64,000 bases of DNA from contig NZ_JAAJTJ010000006.1 of assembly GCF_011030405.1 (NCBI RefSeq), positions 116,323 through 180,322 on the forward strand, in the 5' to 3' direction. The notes under the pieces were generated by a model. It ran no database searches, had not been told where the DNA came from, and worked only from the letters and a program-made list of their open reading frames with translations. The position numbers and the translations under genes are program-made. Numbering within the stretch: position 1 is the stretch's first letter; the number at the start of each line of letters is the position of its first letter. Shown here in pieces: positions 45,786 to 54,656 of this stretch. This DNA is from Parapedobacter sp. SGR-10 (GTDB taxonomy: Bacteria > Bacteroidota > Bacteroidia > Sphingobacteriales > Sphingobacteriaceae).

Positions 45786-45813
45786 ACTGATCACTGACAA
45801 CTGATCACTGACC
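45786..45813 (+). repeat. Tandem 14-bp repeat in the nuoH-nuoI gap
   Basis: ACTGATCACTGACA followed by ACTGATCACTGACC, differing at the last base. The gap of 127 bp is otherwise without features. It resembles the CACTGAC-containing sequence near 41825-41850. Confidence 0.6.
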
Positions 45814-45823
45814 ACTGAAAAAA

Positions 45824-46387
45824 ATGATCTTAAAAACAACGATACAAGGAGTTACGACAGCTGTAAAAGGATTACTTTTGACGGTCAGGCACCTCTTTGC
45901 GGCAAGGCAACAGCGACAGGTGTTGGATATTCGCCGGGACGATTATTTTGAGCAGGGTCAAGGTGTGACGACCGTTCAGTTTCCCAAAGAAAAAATGCCT
46001 ATTCCCGAAGTTGCCCGTTATCAGTTGGACGTAGAGATCGACGATTGTATTGTCTGTGATCTCTGTGCCAAGGCTTGCCCTGTAGATTGTATCGAGATCG
46101 AAGCCGTCAAATCACCCGAAGCAATCGGCAAAACCTCGGACGGCAGTGTGAAACGTCTGTATGCAGCCAAATTCAATATTGATATGGCCAAGTGTATGTA
46201 CTGCGGATTATGTACGGTAGTCTGTCCTACAGAGTGTATCACGATGACCGATCAATACGACCGCAGCACGACAAAATTGACTGATCTGATCTATGGGTTT
46301 GCAGAGATGAGCGAAGAAGATATTGCCCAACGTAAAGAAGAATGGACACGTTTCCAAGCTGAAAAGGAGGCAGCCAAAAAGAAATAA
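45824..46387 (+). CDS. nuoI: NADH-quinone oxidoreductase subunit I
   Basis: Peripheral-arm ferredoxin-like subunit carrying clusters N6a and N6b (187 aa). The two [4Fe-4S] motifs are C75-x2-C78-x2-C81-x3-C85 and C124-x2-C127-x2-C130-x3-C134. The N-terminus has an amphipathic membrane-contact helix and the C-terminus a Lys/Glu tail. Next gene begins 1 bp after its stop. Confidence 0.96.
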   Translation: MILKTTIQGVTTAVKGLLLTVRHLFAARQQRQVLDIRRDDYFEQGQGVTTVQFPKEKMPIPEVARYQLDVEIDDCIVCDLCAKACPVDCIEIEAVKSPEAIGKTSDGSVKRLYAAKFNIDMAKCMYCGLCTVVCPTECITMTDQYDRSTTKLTDLIYGFAEMSEEDIAQRKEEWTRFQAEKEAAKKK

Positions 46388-46388
46388 G

Positions 46389-46931
46389 ATGGAAGAACTG
46401 TTGTTTTACACCTTTGCGGCACTGGCCATCGTATCTGCCCTATTGGTCGTAAGCCTCAAAAATACGGCACGTGCCCTATTTCTTTTTTTTATTACCTTAT
46501 TTGCTTTGGCCGGATTATTCCTGTTTGCCTTGGCAGACTTCGTCGCCATCACACAGATATTGGTATATGTAGGCGGTGTATTGATACTGATGATATTCGC
46601 CTTCATGCTTTCCAACAAAGAATTGTTGAAAGATCTGCAAGCGATTTCGGGGAAATTTGTGGATATGCCCAATACGCAATCGATCCTCCTGGTAATCGGT
46701 TTTTTAGCTGTGATGATATATGGTATCGTGGAGTGGCATCAACAAACACCCGATTGGATCACACACAATATAAAAACAAAACAAATCATTCAATCTACGG
46801 ACAATAATATCCATCAATTGGGTATAAAATTCATGACACAGTATATTCTGCCTTTTGAAGTGATTTCGATTTTTCTATTGATGGCACTCATCGGGGCTTC
46901 ACAACTATCGCGAAAGGAGGATGACAGGTGA
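46389..46931 (+). CDS. nuoJ: NADH-quinone oxidoreductase subunit J
   Basis: Membrane-arm subunit (180 aa, five helices). EELLFYTFAALAIVSALLVV begins the first helix and ITQILVYVGGVLILMIFAFML is the conserved third helix. The start is ATG 46389, directly after the nuoI stop; the longer reading frame from 46323 runs through the end of nuoI. It overlaps nuoK by 4 bp. Confidence 0.94.
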   Translation: MEELLFYTFAALAIVSALLVVSLKNTARALFLFFITLFALAGLFLFALADFVAITQILVYVGGVLILMIFAFMLSNKELLKDLQAISGKFVDMPNTQSILLVIGFLAVMIYGIVEWHQQTPDWITHNIKTKQIIQSTDNNIHQLGIKFMTQYILPFEVISIFLLMALIGASQLSRKEDDR

Positions 46932-47233
46932 TTACTTTGACACATTTTCTGATCGTCAGCGCCTGCATATTCTGCATAGGGCTCTATGCTGTACTTGCCA
47001 AACGGAATGCCATCATGATCCTTGTCGGTATTGAGCTGATGATCAATGCGGCTATCCTTAATTTTGTAGCTTTCGGAAAATACGACAAACTCCATTATAG
47101 CGGACAGGTTTTTGCCCTGTTTGCCATCGTACTTGCAGCAGCAGCTGTCGCTGTGGGCCTGGCTATTATATTGAACGTATATCGACATTACAAAACTATC
47201 AATCCAGACAACATAACCGACCTGCGTGATTGA
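46928..47233 (+). CDS. nuoK: NADH-quinone oxidoreductase subunit K
   Basis: Three-helix membrane subunit (101 aa, typical). GLYAVLAKRNAIMILVGIELMINAAIL contains the conserved Glu of helix 2; VFALFAIVLAAAAVAVGLAI carries the second. It uses GTG at 46928, overlapping the nuoJ stop (GTGA). Homologue of MrpC. Confidence 0.95.
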   Translation: MITLTHFLIVSACIFCIGLYAVLAKRNAIMILVGIELMINAAILNFVAFGKYDKLHYSGQVFALFAIVLAAAAVAVGLAIILNVYRHYKTINPDNITDLRD

Positions 47234-47239
47234 CGAACA

Positions 47240-49252
47240 ATGAGTGGTTTATTCAACATATCGCCCATTCCTGCCAGCATACTTGTTGTTGGCCTTCCCT
47301 TCGTGGCTTTCCTGATCCAGGCGCTCCTGGGCAAAAAATCTATTTCGGGTATCTTTTCGTTGGCAGCCATTATACTATCCACCCTGATCAGTGGCCTTTT
47401 TGTCTTTACAGATATCTGGCAGAAAGCCCCTGTATCTTATACCGTAGATTGGTTTACGATCGGCAATAAGACCGTGACGATCGGTATATTGCTCAACAAC
47501 CTGACCGTACTGATGCAGTTCATCGTCTGTATTATTGCGCTGCCCGTACATATCTATTCGAAAGCCTATATGAAAGGTGACCCGGGTATACACCGATATT
47601 GGATGTATCTGAGCCTGTTTTGTTTTGCTATGCTGGGGCTGACCGTCTCCAAGAATCTGTTTATGCTGTACATCTTCTGGGAATTGGTGGGTTTTGCTTC
47701 TTATCTATTGATTGGCTTTTGGTTTACGAAGAATACGGCAACGGAGGCCAACAAGAAAGCATTCCTTGTCAACCGTATTGGCGATCTGGGTTTTCTTATC
47801 GGCCTGTCCATTATCTTTAGCCTTTTCGGAACCTGGGATCTGTTAGAACTATTTGGGGACGCAGGCATTTTTGCACAGGGGATAGATAAAAATACCGGAT
47901 TGATTACAGCAGCGGGTATATGCTTCTTTATCGGGGCGATGGCCAAATCGGCTCAGTTTCCGCTACATGTATGGCTGCCCGATGCGATGGAAGGTCCGAC
48001 AGCTGTATCTTCTCTCATACACGCGGCGACTATGGTTGCAGCCGGGGTCTTTTTGGTCAGTAGTATTTTTCCGCTGTTTAATGACCTTGTCCTGCTGCTC
48101 ATTGCCATTATCGGTAGTATTACCGCATTATCGGCAGCTTATTTTGCATTATGCCAATACGACATCAAGAAAGTACTGGCTTTTTCGACTGTCTCTCAGT
48201 TAGGGTACATGATGGTGGCGGTCGGTATAGGTGCATGGGACGCAGCCATCTTCCATTTGGCCACACATGCCTTCTTCAAATGTCTTCTGTTCCTATGTGC
48301 CGGAGCGGTCATTCATGAAATGGCTCATCACAAGGAACACAGCGGGCAGGATTTTGACCCCCAAGATCTTCGAAATATGGGTGGATTACGGAAGTATATG
48401 CCTAAAACCTTCGTACTGATGGGAATGGCCTCCATGGCTCTGGCGGGATTCCCCTTGACGTCGGGTTACCTTTCCAAAGATGCCATTGTTATTTCAGCTT
48501 TTGAATGGGCTACCCATCAAGGTGGACTGTTTATCATCCTACCCATTACCTTAGTCTTCGTAAGCCTATTGACAGCATTCTATATAGGACGTCTGATGTT
48601 CAAAGCTTTCTTTGGCACGCTTCGTGTTCCAAAAAATGAACAACAGCATGTCGATCTGCATGAAGCACCTAGACAGATGTTGATACCGATGTTTTTCCTA
48701 GGTATATGCTGTTTTTTCTTCGTCTTTTCATTCAACCCATTCTCTTATCATCAAGCAGGGATATTGGAGGGTTTTTCCGTACAATACAGTTTTGCAGAAG
48801 TACACAGCTTGCATCTTGCTATCCCCACGTTACTCACATTAGGTACGGTATTGGTCTGGCTCGTAGGGTGGAACTGGTACGTCAAAAACAGATATCCTCT
48901 TCGTTCGGACAGTGCTTTCCTTATCTGGGGGGAGCGGCAGTTGGGATTGAACGAATTATACAAAAAGGCCTTTGTGGATAGCACAATGTCTCTCACCCGG
49001 TTCAGCTACTGGTGGGATAGACATATTGTAGATGGTACGGTCAATGGGGCTGCCTATGTAGCAAGAAGTATATCTCGTGCTATCGATTGGATAGATCGGT
49101 ATATCGTAGATGGTCTTGTCAATACCATAGCCGGTACAACGTATTATATCGGCCACTTACTGCGTTGGGTACAAAACGGGCGTATCCAAAATTACCTGGG
49201 ATTTGCATTTACCATTATTTTAATAGGAATAGTTTATTTGATTTTTCGATAA
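47240..49252 (+). CDS. nuoL: NADH-quinone oxidoreductase subunit L
   Basis: Antiporter-like proton-pumping subunit (670 aa) with about 16 helices and the long lateral helix. Signatures: FWELVGFASYLLIGFWF, AMAKSAQFPLHVWLPDAMEGPTAVSSLIHAATMVAAG and FFKCLLFLCAGAVIHEM. It is followed by nuoM with 1 bp between them. Confidence 0.97.
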   Translation: MSGLFNISPIPASILVVGLPFVAFLIQALLGKKSISGIFSLAAIILSTLISGLFVFTDIWQKAPVSYTVDWFTIGNKTVTIGILLNNLTVLMQFIVCIIALPVHIYSKAYMKGDPGIHRYWMYLSLFCFAMLGLTVSKNLFMLYIFWELVGFASYLLIGFWFTKNTATEANKKAFLVNRIGDLGFLIGLSIIFSLFGTWDLLELFGDAGIFAQGIDKNTGLITAAGICFFIGAMAKSAQFPLHVWLPDAMEGPTAVSSLIHAATMVAAGVFLVSSIFPLFNDLVLLLIAIIGSITALSAAYFALCQYDIKKVLAFSTVSQLGYMMVAVGIGAWDAAIFHLATHAFFKCLLFLCAGAVIHEMAHHKEHSGQDFDPQDLRNMGGLRKYMPKTFVLMGMASMALAGFPLTSGYLSKDAIVISAFEWATHQGGLFIILPITLVFVSLLTAFYIGRLMFKAFFGTLRVPKNEQQHVDLHEAPRQMLIPMFFLGICCFFFVFSFNPFSYHQAGILEGFSVQYSFAEVHSLHLAIPTLLTLGTVLVWLVGWNWYVKNRYPLRSDSAFLIWGERQLGLNELYKKAFVDSTMSLTRFSYWWDRHIVDGTVNGAAYVARSISRAIDWIDRYIVDGLVNTIAGTTYYIGHLLRWVQNGRIQNYLGFAFTIILIGIVYLIFR

Positions 49253-49253
49253 G

Positions 49254-50858
49254 ATGGGATTACTCTCTCTACTCATATTTTTACCTTTGGCCGCGACATT
49301 TCTTATATTGCTGTTGCCAAGATCACTACAAAGTAGCTTTAAATATATTGCTTTGTTTTTTACTGTCCTGCAGCTGTTGTTGTCGGGCTACATGTACACA
49401 CAATTTGACGGAAGTGCTACAGGGATCAACCAGGTATCGGGCTATCGATTTGTGGAACAGCTGCCTTGGATACACCTGGATATAGGAAGTCTGGGACGGC
49501 TCGAAATAGACTATTTCATCGGTGTGGATGGCGTGTCCCTGCCTTTGCTTGTCCTCAGTAGCCTGGTCATGCTGATGGCTGTAGGCTCCTCCTGGAATAT
49601 CCAAAAAAGTCCGAAAGGGTATTTTGCTTTATTGATGTTGCTGAATATGGCCGTGATGGGTATTTTCGCAGCTCTGGACTTCTTTTTGTTCTATATCTTT
49701 TATGAAGTCATGCTGTTCCCACTGTATTTTCTGATCGGTATCTGGGGCGGGGCAAACCGGGAATATGCCGCCATCAAGTTTTTCATCTATACCCTATTCG
49801 GCTCCGTATTCATGTTATTGGTCATCGTAGGGCTATATTTCTCGGTTATCAATCCGGATACCGGGGCGCATACCTTCAATATGCTCCACATGATGAATCC
49901 GAACAACTATGTGGAAGGTTCGTTTTTCGCCTATTTGGACAACAGCCATACGATATGGGGCATACCTGCGAGAATGATTGGGTTTATCGTACTTTTCGTT
50001 GCTTTTGCCATTAAGGTGCCTATTGTGCCTTTACATACATGGTTGCCTGACGCTCACGTCGAGGCTCCCACACCGATATCCATTGTACTGGCAGGAATTC
50101 TATTGAAAATCGGTGGATACGGTATCATTCGTGTCTGCATGAGTATTTTTCCGGATGCTACCGCCGATGCCAATTGGTGGCTGGGCTTAATCGGCGTTGT
50201 CTCTATACTATACGGTGCATTGAACGCCCTGGCCCAAAAGGATCTCAAACGTATGATCGCCTACTCGTCCGTCTCACACATGGGCTTCGTCCTGTTGGGA
50301 TTGGCCTCTTTGACCGCCGAAGGCGTTTCCGGGGCCTTATTCCAGATGATCAGCCACGGTTTTCTCTCGGCTGCGCTGTTCTTCCTTGTGGGCGTATTGT
50401 ACGATCGTGTACATGATCGATATATCTACAATTTTAGAGGGCTGGCGGGTCTGATGCCCCAATATACAGGATATGTGGCTATTGCATTTTTCGCGTCATT
50501 GGGTTTGCCCGGATTTTCGGCCTTTATTGGAGAGGCATTTGTCATTATCGGGAGTTTCAATGCCGAAAGCGTGGGTACGGGTATCCCCAGATGGATGGCT
50601 ATTGCCGGTTCGGTAGGTATCCTGTTGAGCGCAGCTTATTTCCTGTGGACATTGCAACGTATGTATTTTGGACAGACACGTCTGAAAGGTGGCGAAGAAT
50701 GGGCTTCGAAACTCAAAGATCTAAGCTTACGCGAAAAAAGCATCTTATTCCCGGCACTGGCACTGGCCTTGGTTTTGGGTATAATGCCCTCCTGGGTGTT
50801 TGATAAAATGAACACTTCAGTACTTAACCTTGTTTCATTGATTACGGCACAGCTATAG
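49254..50858 (+). CDS. nuoM: NADH-quinone oxidoreductase subunit M
   Basis: Second antiporter-like subunit (534 aa). FFLFYIFYEVMLFPLYFLIG, FAIKVPIVPLHTWLPDAHVEAPTPISIVLAGILLKIGGYG and RMIAYSSVSHMGFVLLG are family signatures with the key Glu and Lys in membrane. It lies between nuoL and nuoN. Confidence 0.97.
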   Translation: MGLLSLLIFLPLAATFLILLLPRSLQSSFKYIALFFTVLQLLLSGYMYTQFDGSATGINQVSGYRFVEQLPWIHLDIGSLGRLEIDYFIGVDGVSLPLLVLSSLVMLMAVGSSWNIQKSPKGYFALLMLLNMAVMGIFAALDFFLFYIFYEVMLFPLYFLIGIWGGANREYAAIKFFIYTLFGSVFMLLVIVGLYFSVINPDTGAHTFNMLHMMNPNNYVEGSFFAYLDNSHTIWGIPARMIGFIVLFVAFAIKVPIVPLHTWLPDAHVEAPTPISIVLAGILLKIGGYGIIRVCMSIFPDATADANWWLGLIGVVSILYGALNALAQKDLKRMIAYSSVSHMGFVLLGLASLTAEGVSGALFQMISHGFLSAALFFLVGVLYDRVHDRYIYNFRGLAGLMPQYTGYVAIAFFASLGLPGFSAFIGEAFVIIGSFNAESVGTGIPRWMAIAGSVGILLSAAYFLWTLQRMYFGQTRLKGGEEWASKLKDLSLREKSILFPALALALVLGIMPSWVFDKMNTSVLNLVSLITAQL

Positions 50859-50864
50859 ATTAGG

Positions 50865-52355
50865 ATGAACGATTTTGTACACAGCCTACCGAGCATTATA
50901 GACCATATCGTACAGTCTATCCCACTGTTCAAGCCCGAAATAGCTTTGATTGGTGCTTTCCTGTTATCTGTTCTGGCGACACTGTTTTTGGATAAGGTTT
51001 GGAAACACTCTTCCTATGCGATCAGCCTGGGGGGCTTGCTGGCATCGTTCTTATATCTTTGCGGTCAATTGGACAATAGTGTCGCCGGATTCTTTGATAT
51101 GTTGCGCATTGACAATTTTTCGGTATATGCCCGTATGCTTATTGTTTTTGCGTTGCTGATGGTCTGTATCTTCGTGCAGCAACATTTTAAGGAAAAACCG
51201 GACCGCAAAAGACTTGGGGAAGTCTATGGCACATTACTGACTGCAGGGATTGGCCTGCACCTACTGACCATCACAAGCAACTGGCTGATGGCTTTTATCG
51301 CTATTGAGACCGTATCGATCAGTTCATATATATTGGTGGGCTATTTTTCGGAGAATAAAAAACAATCCGAAGCAGCCATGAAATACGTGCTTTTTGGCTC
51401 TACCTCGGCAGCGGTCATGTTGTACGGCCTGTCCCTTGTGTATGGCTTCACGGGAAACCTGGATTTCGTCAGCATGCAGCATATACAAGGATTGGCAGCA
51501 GCTCCTACCGTGATCTGTACCATTGCTATCCTCTTTGTCTTCACAGGCATTGGCTTCAAATTGGGTTTTGTGCCTTTCCATCTTTGGACACCGGACGTGT
51601 ACGAGGGTGCGCCTACACCTATTACGGCATTTTTGTCTACCGTACCCAAGATCGGGGCAATTATCCTATTCAGCAGATTGACACAGGCCTGGTTGCCGAC
51701 GTTGTTTTATTTTAGTGAGGTTACTTTTTTCTTTTTGGTGGTCGTGGCCATTGTCACGATGCTGGTCGGAAACCTCATTGCTCTGCGTCAGCTCAATATC
51801 AAACGGTTGATGGCATATTCGTCCATTGGCCATACAGGCTTCTTGTTGATGGCTATTATGGTACTATCGACCGACAACCAGGAGATATTACTATTTTATC
51901 TGGCGGCGTACACCTTGATGACACTTGCGGCCTTTGCTTTTATCGACAGCATAGAAAGCGCCACAGGTATCGTTGACCTGCCCGCATACGCCGGTTTGGG
52001 GAAAAAGTTTCCTTTACTTTTCACCTGTTTCACATTTGCAGGCATATCGTTGGTAGGCCTACCTCCTACCGCAGGATTTATCGGCAAATTATTGGTCTTT
52101 ACCTCAGTGTTTGAGGTGTATCAAACCTATCGGGATGTTGCCCACCTGTTGCTGCTGATCGTAGGTGCACTGACCTCCGTGATCTCCCTATTCTATTACT
52201 TCAAGATACCGCTATTCGCTTTCCTCCGGAAGAGTAATGAAGAGCCGATGTATAAAATTGGCTTCTCGCTTGTACTCGTATTGGGTGTGGTGATGAGTGT
52301 ACTGTTGGTGGTATTGGGCCTGTTCCCTGGATTGTTATTAGGTTTTCTTCGATAG
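50865..52355 (+). CDS. nuoN: NADH-quinone oxidoreductase subunit N
   Basis: Third antiporter-like subunit (496 aa). AIETVSISSYILVGYF, GFKLGFVPFHLWTPDVYEGAPTPITAFLSTVPKIGA and RLMAYSSIGHTGFLLMA identify it. Last gene of the operon; nth begins 29 bp later with its own -7 element. Confidence 0.96.
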   Translation: MNDFVHSLPSIIDHIVQSIPLFKPEIALIGAFLLSVLATLFLDKVWKHSSYAISLGGLLASFLYLCGQLDNSVAGFFDMLRIDNFSVYARMLIVFALLMVCIFVQQHFKEKPDRKRLGEVYGTLLTAGIGLHLLTITSNWLMAFIAIETVSISSYILVGYFSENKKQSEAAMKYVLFGSTSAAVMLYGLSLVYGFTGNLDFVSMQHIQGLAAAPTVICTIAILFVFTGIGFKLGFVPFHLWTPDVYEGAPTPITAFLSTVPKIGAIILFSRLTQAWLPTLFYFSEVTFFFLVVVAIVTMLVGNLIALRQLNIKRLMAYSSIGHTGFLLMAIMVLSTDNQEILLFYLAAYTLMTLAAFAFIDSIESATGIVDLPAYAGLGKKFPLLFTCFTFAGISLVGLPPTAGFIGKLLVFTSVFEVYQTYRDVAHLLLLIVGALTSVISLFYYFKIPLFAFLRKSNEEPMYKIGFSLVLVLGVVMSVLLVVLGLFPGLLLGFLR

Positions 52356-52373
52356 CTATTGAACGAAAATATG

Positions 52374-52381
52374 TATCTTTG
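52374..52381 (+). promoter_or_regulatory. -7 promoter element of nth
   Basis: TATCTTTG ends 3 bp before the nth ATG at 52385. No clear -33 TTTG. The spacing implies transcription starting at or next to the start codon. Confidence 0.5.
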
Positions 52382-52384
52382 TCT

Positions 52385-53053
52385 ATGCTGAAGAAAGATC
52401 GATACAAAGCCTTTGTAGAATACTTTTCCACCCACAATCCTGATGCACAGACCGAGCTGAACTACAGCAACCCATACGAGTTGCTCGTCGCTGTCATACT
52501 TTCGGCCCAATGTACGGACAAACGTATCAACCTAGTCACTCCTGCTCTTTTCGAACGTTTTCCGAATGCCGAAGCACTTGCGGCCAGCACTTCTGAGGAA
52601 GTGTTCACCTACATACGATCCGTCAGCTATCCCAACAACAAAGCCAAGCACCTCGTCGGTATGGCCCAAAAACTTATCAGTGAATTTGACGGCACAGTAC
52701 CCGAAAAGGTAGAAGACCTGGTCAAATTGCCTGGTGTAGGGCGCAAGACAGCCAATGTCATCTCCTCGGTCGTGTACCACAATCCGGCCATGGCTGTAGA
52801 TACCCATGTATTCCGTGTCAGTAACCGGTTAGGTCTCACCAGCAATGCCACTACTCCCCTCGCCGTAGAAAAGCAATTGGTCAAATACCTGCCCAAAGAA
52901 ACTATAGCTGTCGCCCATCATTGGCTAATCTTACATGGTCGGTATATCTGCGTGGCCAGAAAGCCAAAATGCGAAATATGCCCAATCACTTATTTTTGCA
53001 AGTACTTTGAAAAGACCTATAAAGCTAAAGTTATACACACCCCATCCGAGTAA
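52385..53053 (+). CDS. nth: Endonuclease III
   Basis: Base-excision-repair DNA glycosylase/AP lyase for oxidised pyrimidines (222 aa). Helix-hairpin-helix LPGVGRKTANVI with the catalytic Lys just before, catalytic Asp in VDTHVFRVSNRLG, and a [4Fe-4S] site C-x6-C-x2-C-x5-C at the C-terminus (CVARKPKCEICPITYFC). The start is ATG 52385; TTG at 52379 is part of the promoter element, and the family N-terminus aligns with 52385. Confidence 0.96.
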   Translation: MLKKDRYKAFVEYFSTHNPDAQTELNYSNPYELLVAVILSAQCTDKRINLVTPALFERFPNAEALAASTSEEVFTYIRSVSYPNNKAKHLVGMAQKLISEFDGTVPEKVEDLVKLPGVGRKTANVISSVVYHNPAMAVDTHVFRVSNRLGLTSNATTPLAVEKQLVKYLPKETIAVAHHWLILHGRYICVARKPKCEICPITYFCKYFEKTYKAKVIHTPSE

Positions 53054-53107
53054 AGAAAATAGATTGTATATTTAAAAGTTGTTTAATCTTTAAAAAAACC
53101 GGGTAAT

Positions 53108-53203
53108 TGTCATGTTGAGGCTTGTCGAAACATCTATAAACCATACATAACAACAGATGCTTCCTATTCCCGAATACTTTCGGGACAAGCTGTCAGCATG
53201 ACA
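53108..53203. repeat. Palindromic intergenic repeat, copy E
   Basis: TGTCATGTTGAGGCTTG...CAGCATGACA, with an inner perfect CCCGAA-TACT-TTCGGG hairpin at about 53169-53184. It lies between nth and recA. Same family type as copies C and D. Confidence 0.7.
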
Positions 53204-53288
53204 AGAGATAGCTTTGAATGATTGTTAAACAGTTTCTTATACGAAGGAGACAACGATTTCAGATAAGCTAATTTTTTTAGTAAATTAT

Positions 53289-53319
53289 TTTGTTTTTAAA
53301 ATTTATTGTTTTACTTTTG
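53289..53319 (+). promoter_or_regulatory. recA promoter
   Basis: TTTG (53289-53292), 19-bp spacer, TACTTTTG (53312-53319): full consensus for the Bacteroidota primary sigma factor. ATG follows 19 bp later. No LexA-like palindrome was seen. Confidence 0.75.
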
Positions 53320-53338
53320 ACCTAACAATACTAAGTAT

Positions 53339-54361
53339 ATGAGCAATTCAGACAAATTAAAAGCGCTACAGCTTACATTAGATAAATTGGAAAAGTCCTA
53401 CGGAAAAGGCACCATCATGAAATTAGGCGATTCTGCCGTAGAGCCTATTGAAGCTATCTCTACCGGATCTTTAGGATTGGATATAGCCTTGGGAATAGGC
53501 GGAGTACCCAAGGGGCGCATCATTGAAATATACGGGCCCGAATCTTCCGGCAAGACAACTTTGGCCACACATATTGTTGCCGAAGCACAGAAAAAAGGCG
53601 GTATAGCAGCCATCATCGATGCGGAGCATGCCTTTGATAAATACTATGCCCAAAAACTCGGTGTGGACGTAGAGAATTTATTGATCTCCCAACCGGACAA
53701 TGGTGAACAGGCTTTGGAAATCGCAGACAATCTTATCCGTTCCGGTGCCATAGATGTGATCGTCATCGACTCGGTCGCTGCCCTGGTACCCAAAGGCGAG
53801 ATCGAAGGCGAAATGGGCGATTCCAAAATGGGTCTACAGGCCCGTTTGATGTCTCAGGCGTTGCGTAAACTAACAGGAACAATATCCAAAACCAACTGCT
53901 GCTGTATCTTCATCAACCAATTGCGCGAGAAGATCGGTGTGATGTTTGGCAATCCAGAGACCACCACCGGAGGTAATGCGTTGAAATTTTATGCTTCTGT
54001 ACGTCTGGATATCCGTCGTACCTCGCAAATTAAAGATGCCGATGAGGTATCTGGTAACCGTGTGAAGGTCAAGATTGTCAAAAACAAAGTGGCTCCCCCT
54101 TTCCGTATAGCTGAATTTGACATCATGTTTGGTGAGGGTATTTCCAAGGTTGGCGAGATCATCGACTTGGGGGTAGAATACAACATTATCAAAAAATCCG
54201 GATCTTGGTTTAGCTACGGCGACACCAAGTTGGGTCAGGGACGCGATGCTGTAAAAGCACTCTTACTGGACAATCCCGATTTAATGGATGAATTGGAAGC
54301 AAAGATCCGCTCCGAAGTTACAGGTGAAGCACTGGACCAAAAAGCTTTGAACGAAGAATAG
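53339..54361 (+). CDS. recA: Recombinase A
   Basis: Homologous recombination strand-exchange ATPase (340 aa). Walker [10 protein letters not shown] at 66-74, the conserved [38 protein letters not shown] region, and [21 protein letters not shown] forming loop 2. The C-terminus is short and acidic. It has its own promoter and terminator and is monocistronic. Confidence 0.98.
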   Translation: MSNSDKLKALQLTLDKLEKSYGKGTIMKLGDSAVEPIEAISTGSLGLDIALGIGGVPKGRIIEIYGPESSGKTTLATHIVAEAQKKGGIAAIIDAEHAFDKYYAQKLGVDVENLLISQPDNGEQALEIADNLIRSGAIDVIVIDSVAALVPKGEIEGEMGDSKMGLQARLMSQALRKLTGTISKTNCCCIFINQLREKIGVMFGNPETTTGGNALKFYASVRLDIRRTSQIKDADEVSGNRVKVKIVKNKVAPPFRIAEFDIMFGEGISKVGEIIDLGVEYNIIKKSGSWFSYGDTKLGQGRDAVKALLLDNPDLMDELEAKIRSEVTGEALDQKALNEE

Positions 54362-54383
54362 TTCCATTTTTTATATGCTGTAT

Positions 54384-54419
54384 ACAGCCGCTCTATTCAT
54401 TTGGAGCGGCTGTTTTTTT
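54384..54419 (+). terminator. recA terminator
   Basis: ACAGCCGCTC (54384-54393) pairs perfectly with GAGCGGCTGT (54404-54413), followed by a T-run. Confidence 0.92.
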
Positions 54420-54444
54420 CAACTGCCTTTCGTCTGCCTAAAAC

Positions 54445-54556
54445 CTGGTGCAAGCATAAGCGCAGCGGTGCTTGTGACTGACCCTTGACTTTCGGGCACA
54501 AGCGGCACGCTTGCACCAGTTGTGGGGCAGAGGAGACCTGCCTGCCGGCAGGCAGG
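54445..54556. repeat. Two palindromes in the recA-metN gap
   Basis: CTGGTGCAAGC (54445-54455) and GCTTGCACCAG (54509-54519) bracket a 53-bp interior with further GTGCTTGTG/CACAAGC complementarity. Next to it lies a perfect 20-bp palindrome made of CCTGCCTGCC and GGCAGGCAGG (54537-54556). Confidence 0.75.
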
Positions 54557-54560
54557 GATC

Positions 54561-54617
54561 GATAAAGTTGCTTTTTTATTGAACTTGATTATAATTGCAT
54601 ATAAAAGCAACTTTATC
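54561..54617 (+). promoter_or_regulatory. Inverted repeat overlapping the metN promoter
   Basis: GATAAAGTTGCTTTT (54561-54575) is matched by its exact reverse complement AAAAGCAACTTTATC (54603-54617), with 27 bp between. The right arm fills the spacer of the metN promoter. It may be an operator or an RNA hairpin. No SAM-riboswitch core was recognised. Confidence 0.6.
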
Positions 54618-54625
54618 TAAGTTTG
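54595..54625 (+). promoter_or_regulatory. metN promoter
   Basis: TTG (54595-54597), 20-bp spacer, TAAGTTTG (54618-54625). The metN ATG follows 31 bp later. Confidence 0.65.
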
Positions 54626-54656
54626 CAAAAAAGATCAACGTACGACATACATATTT

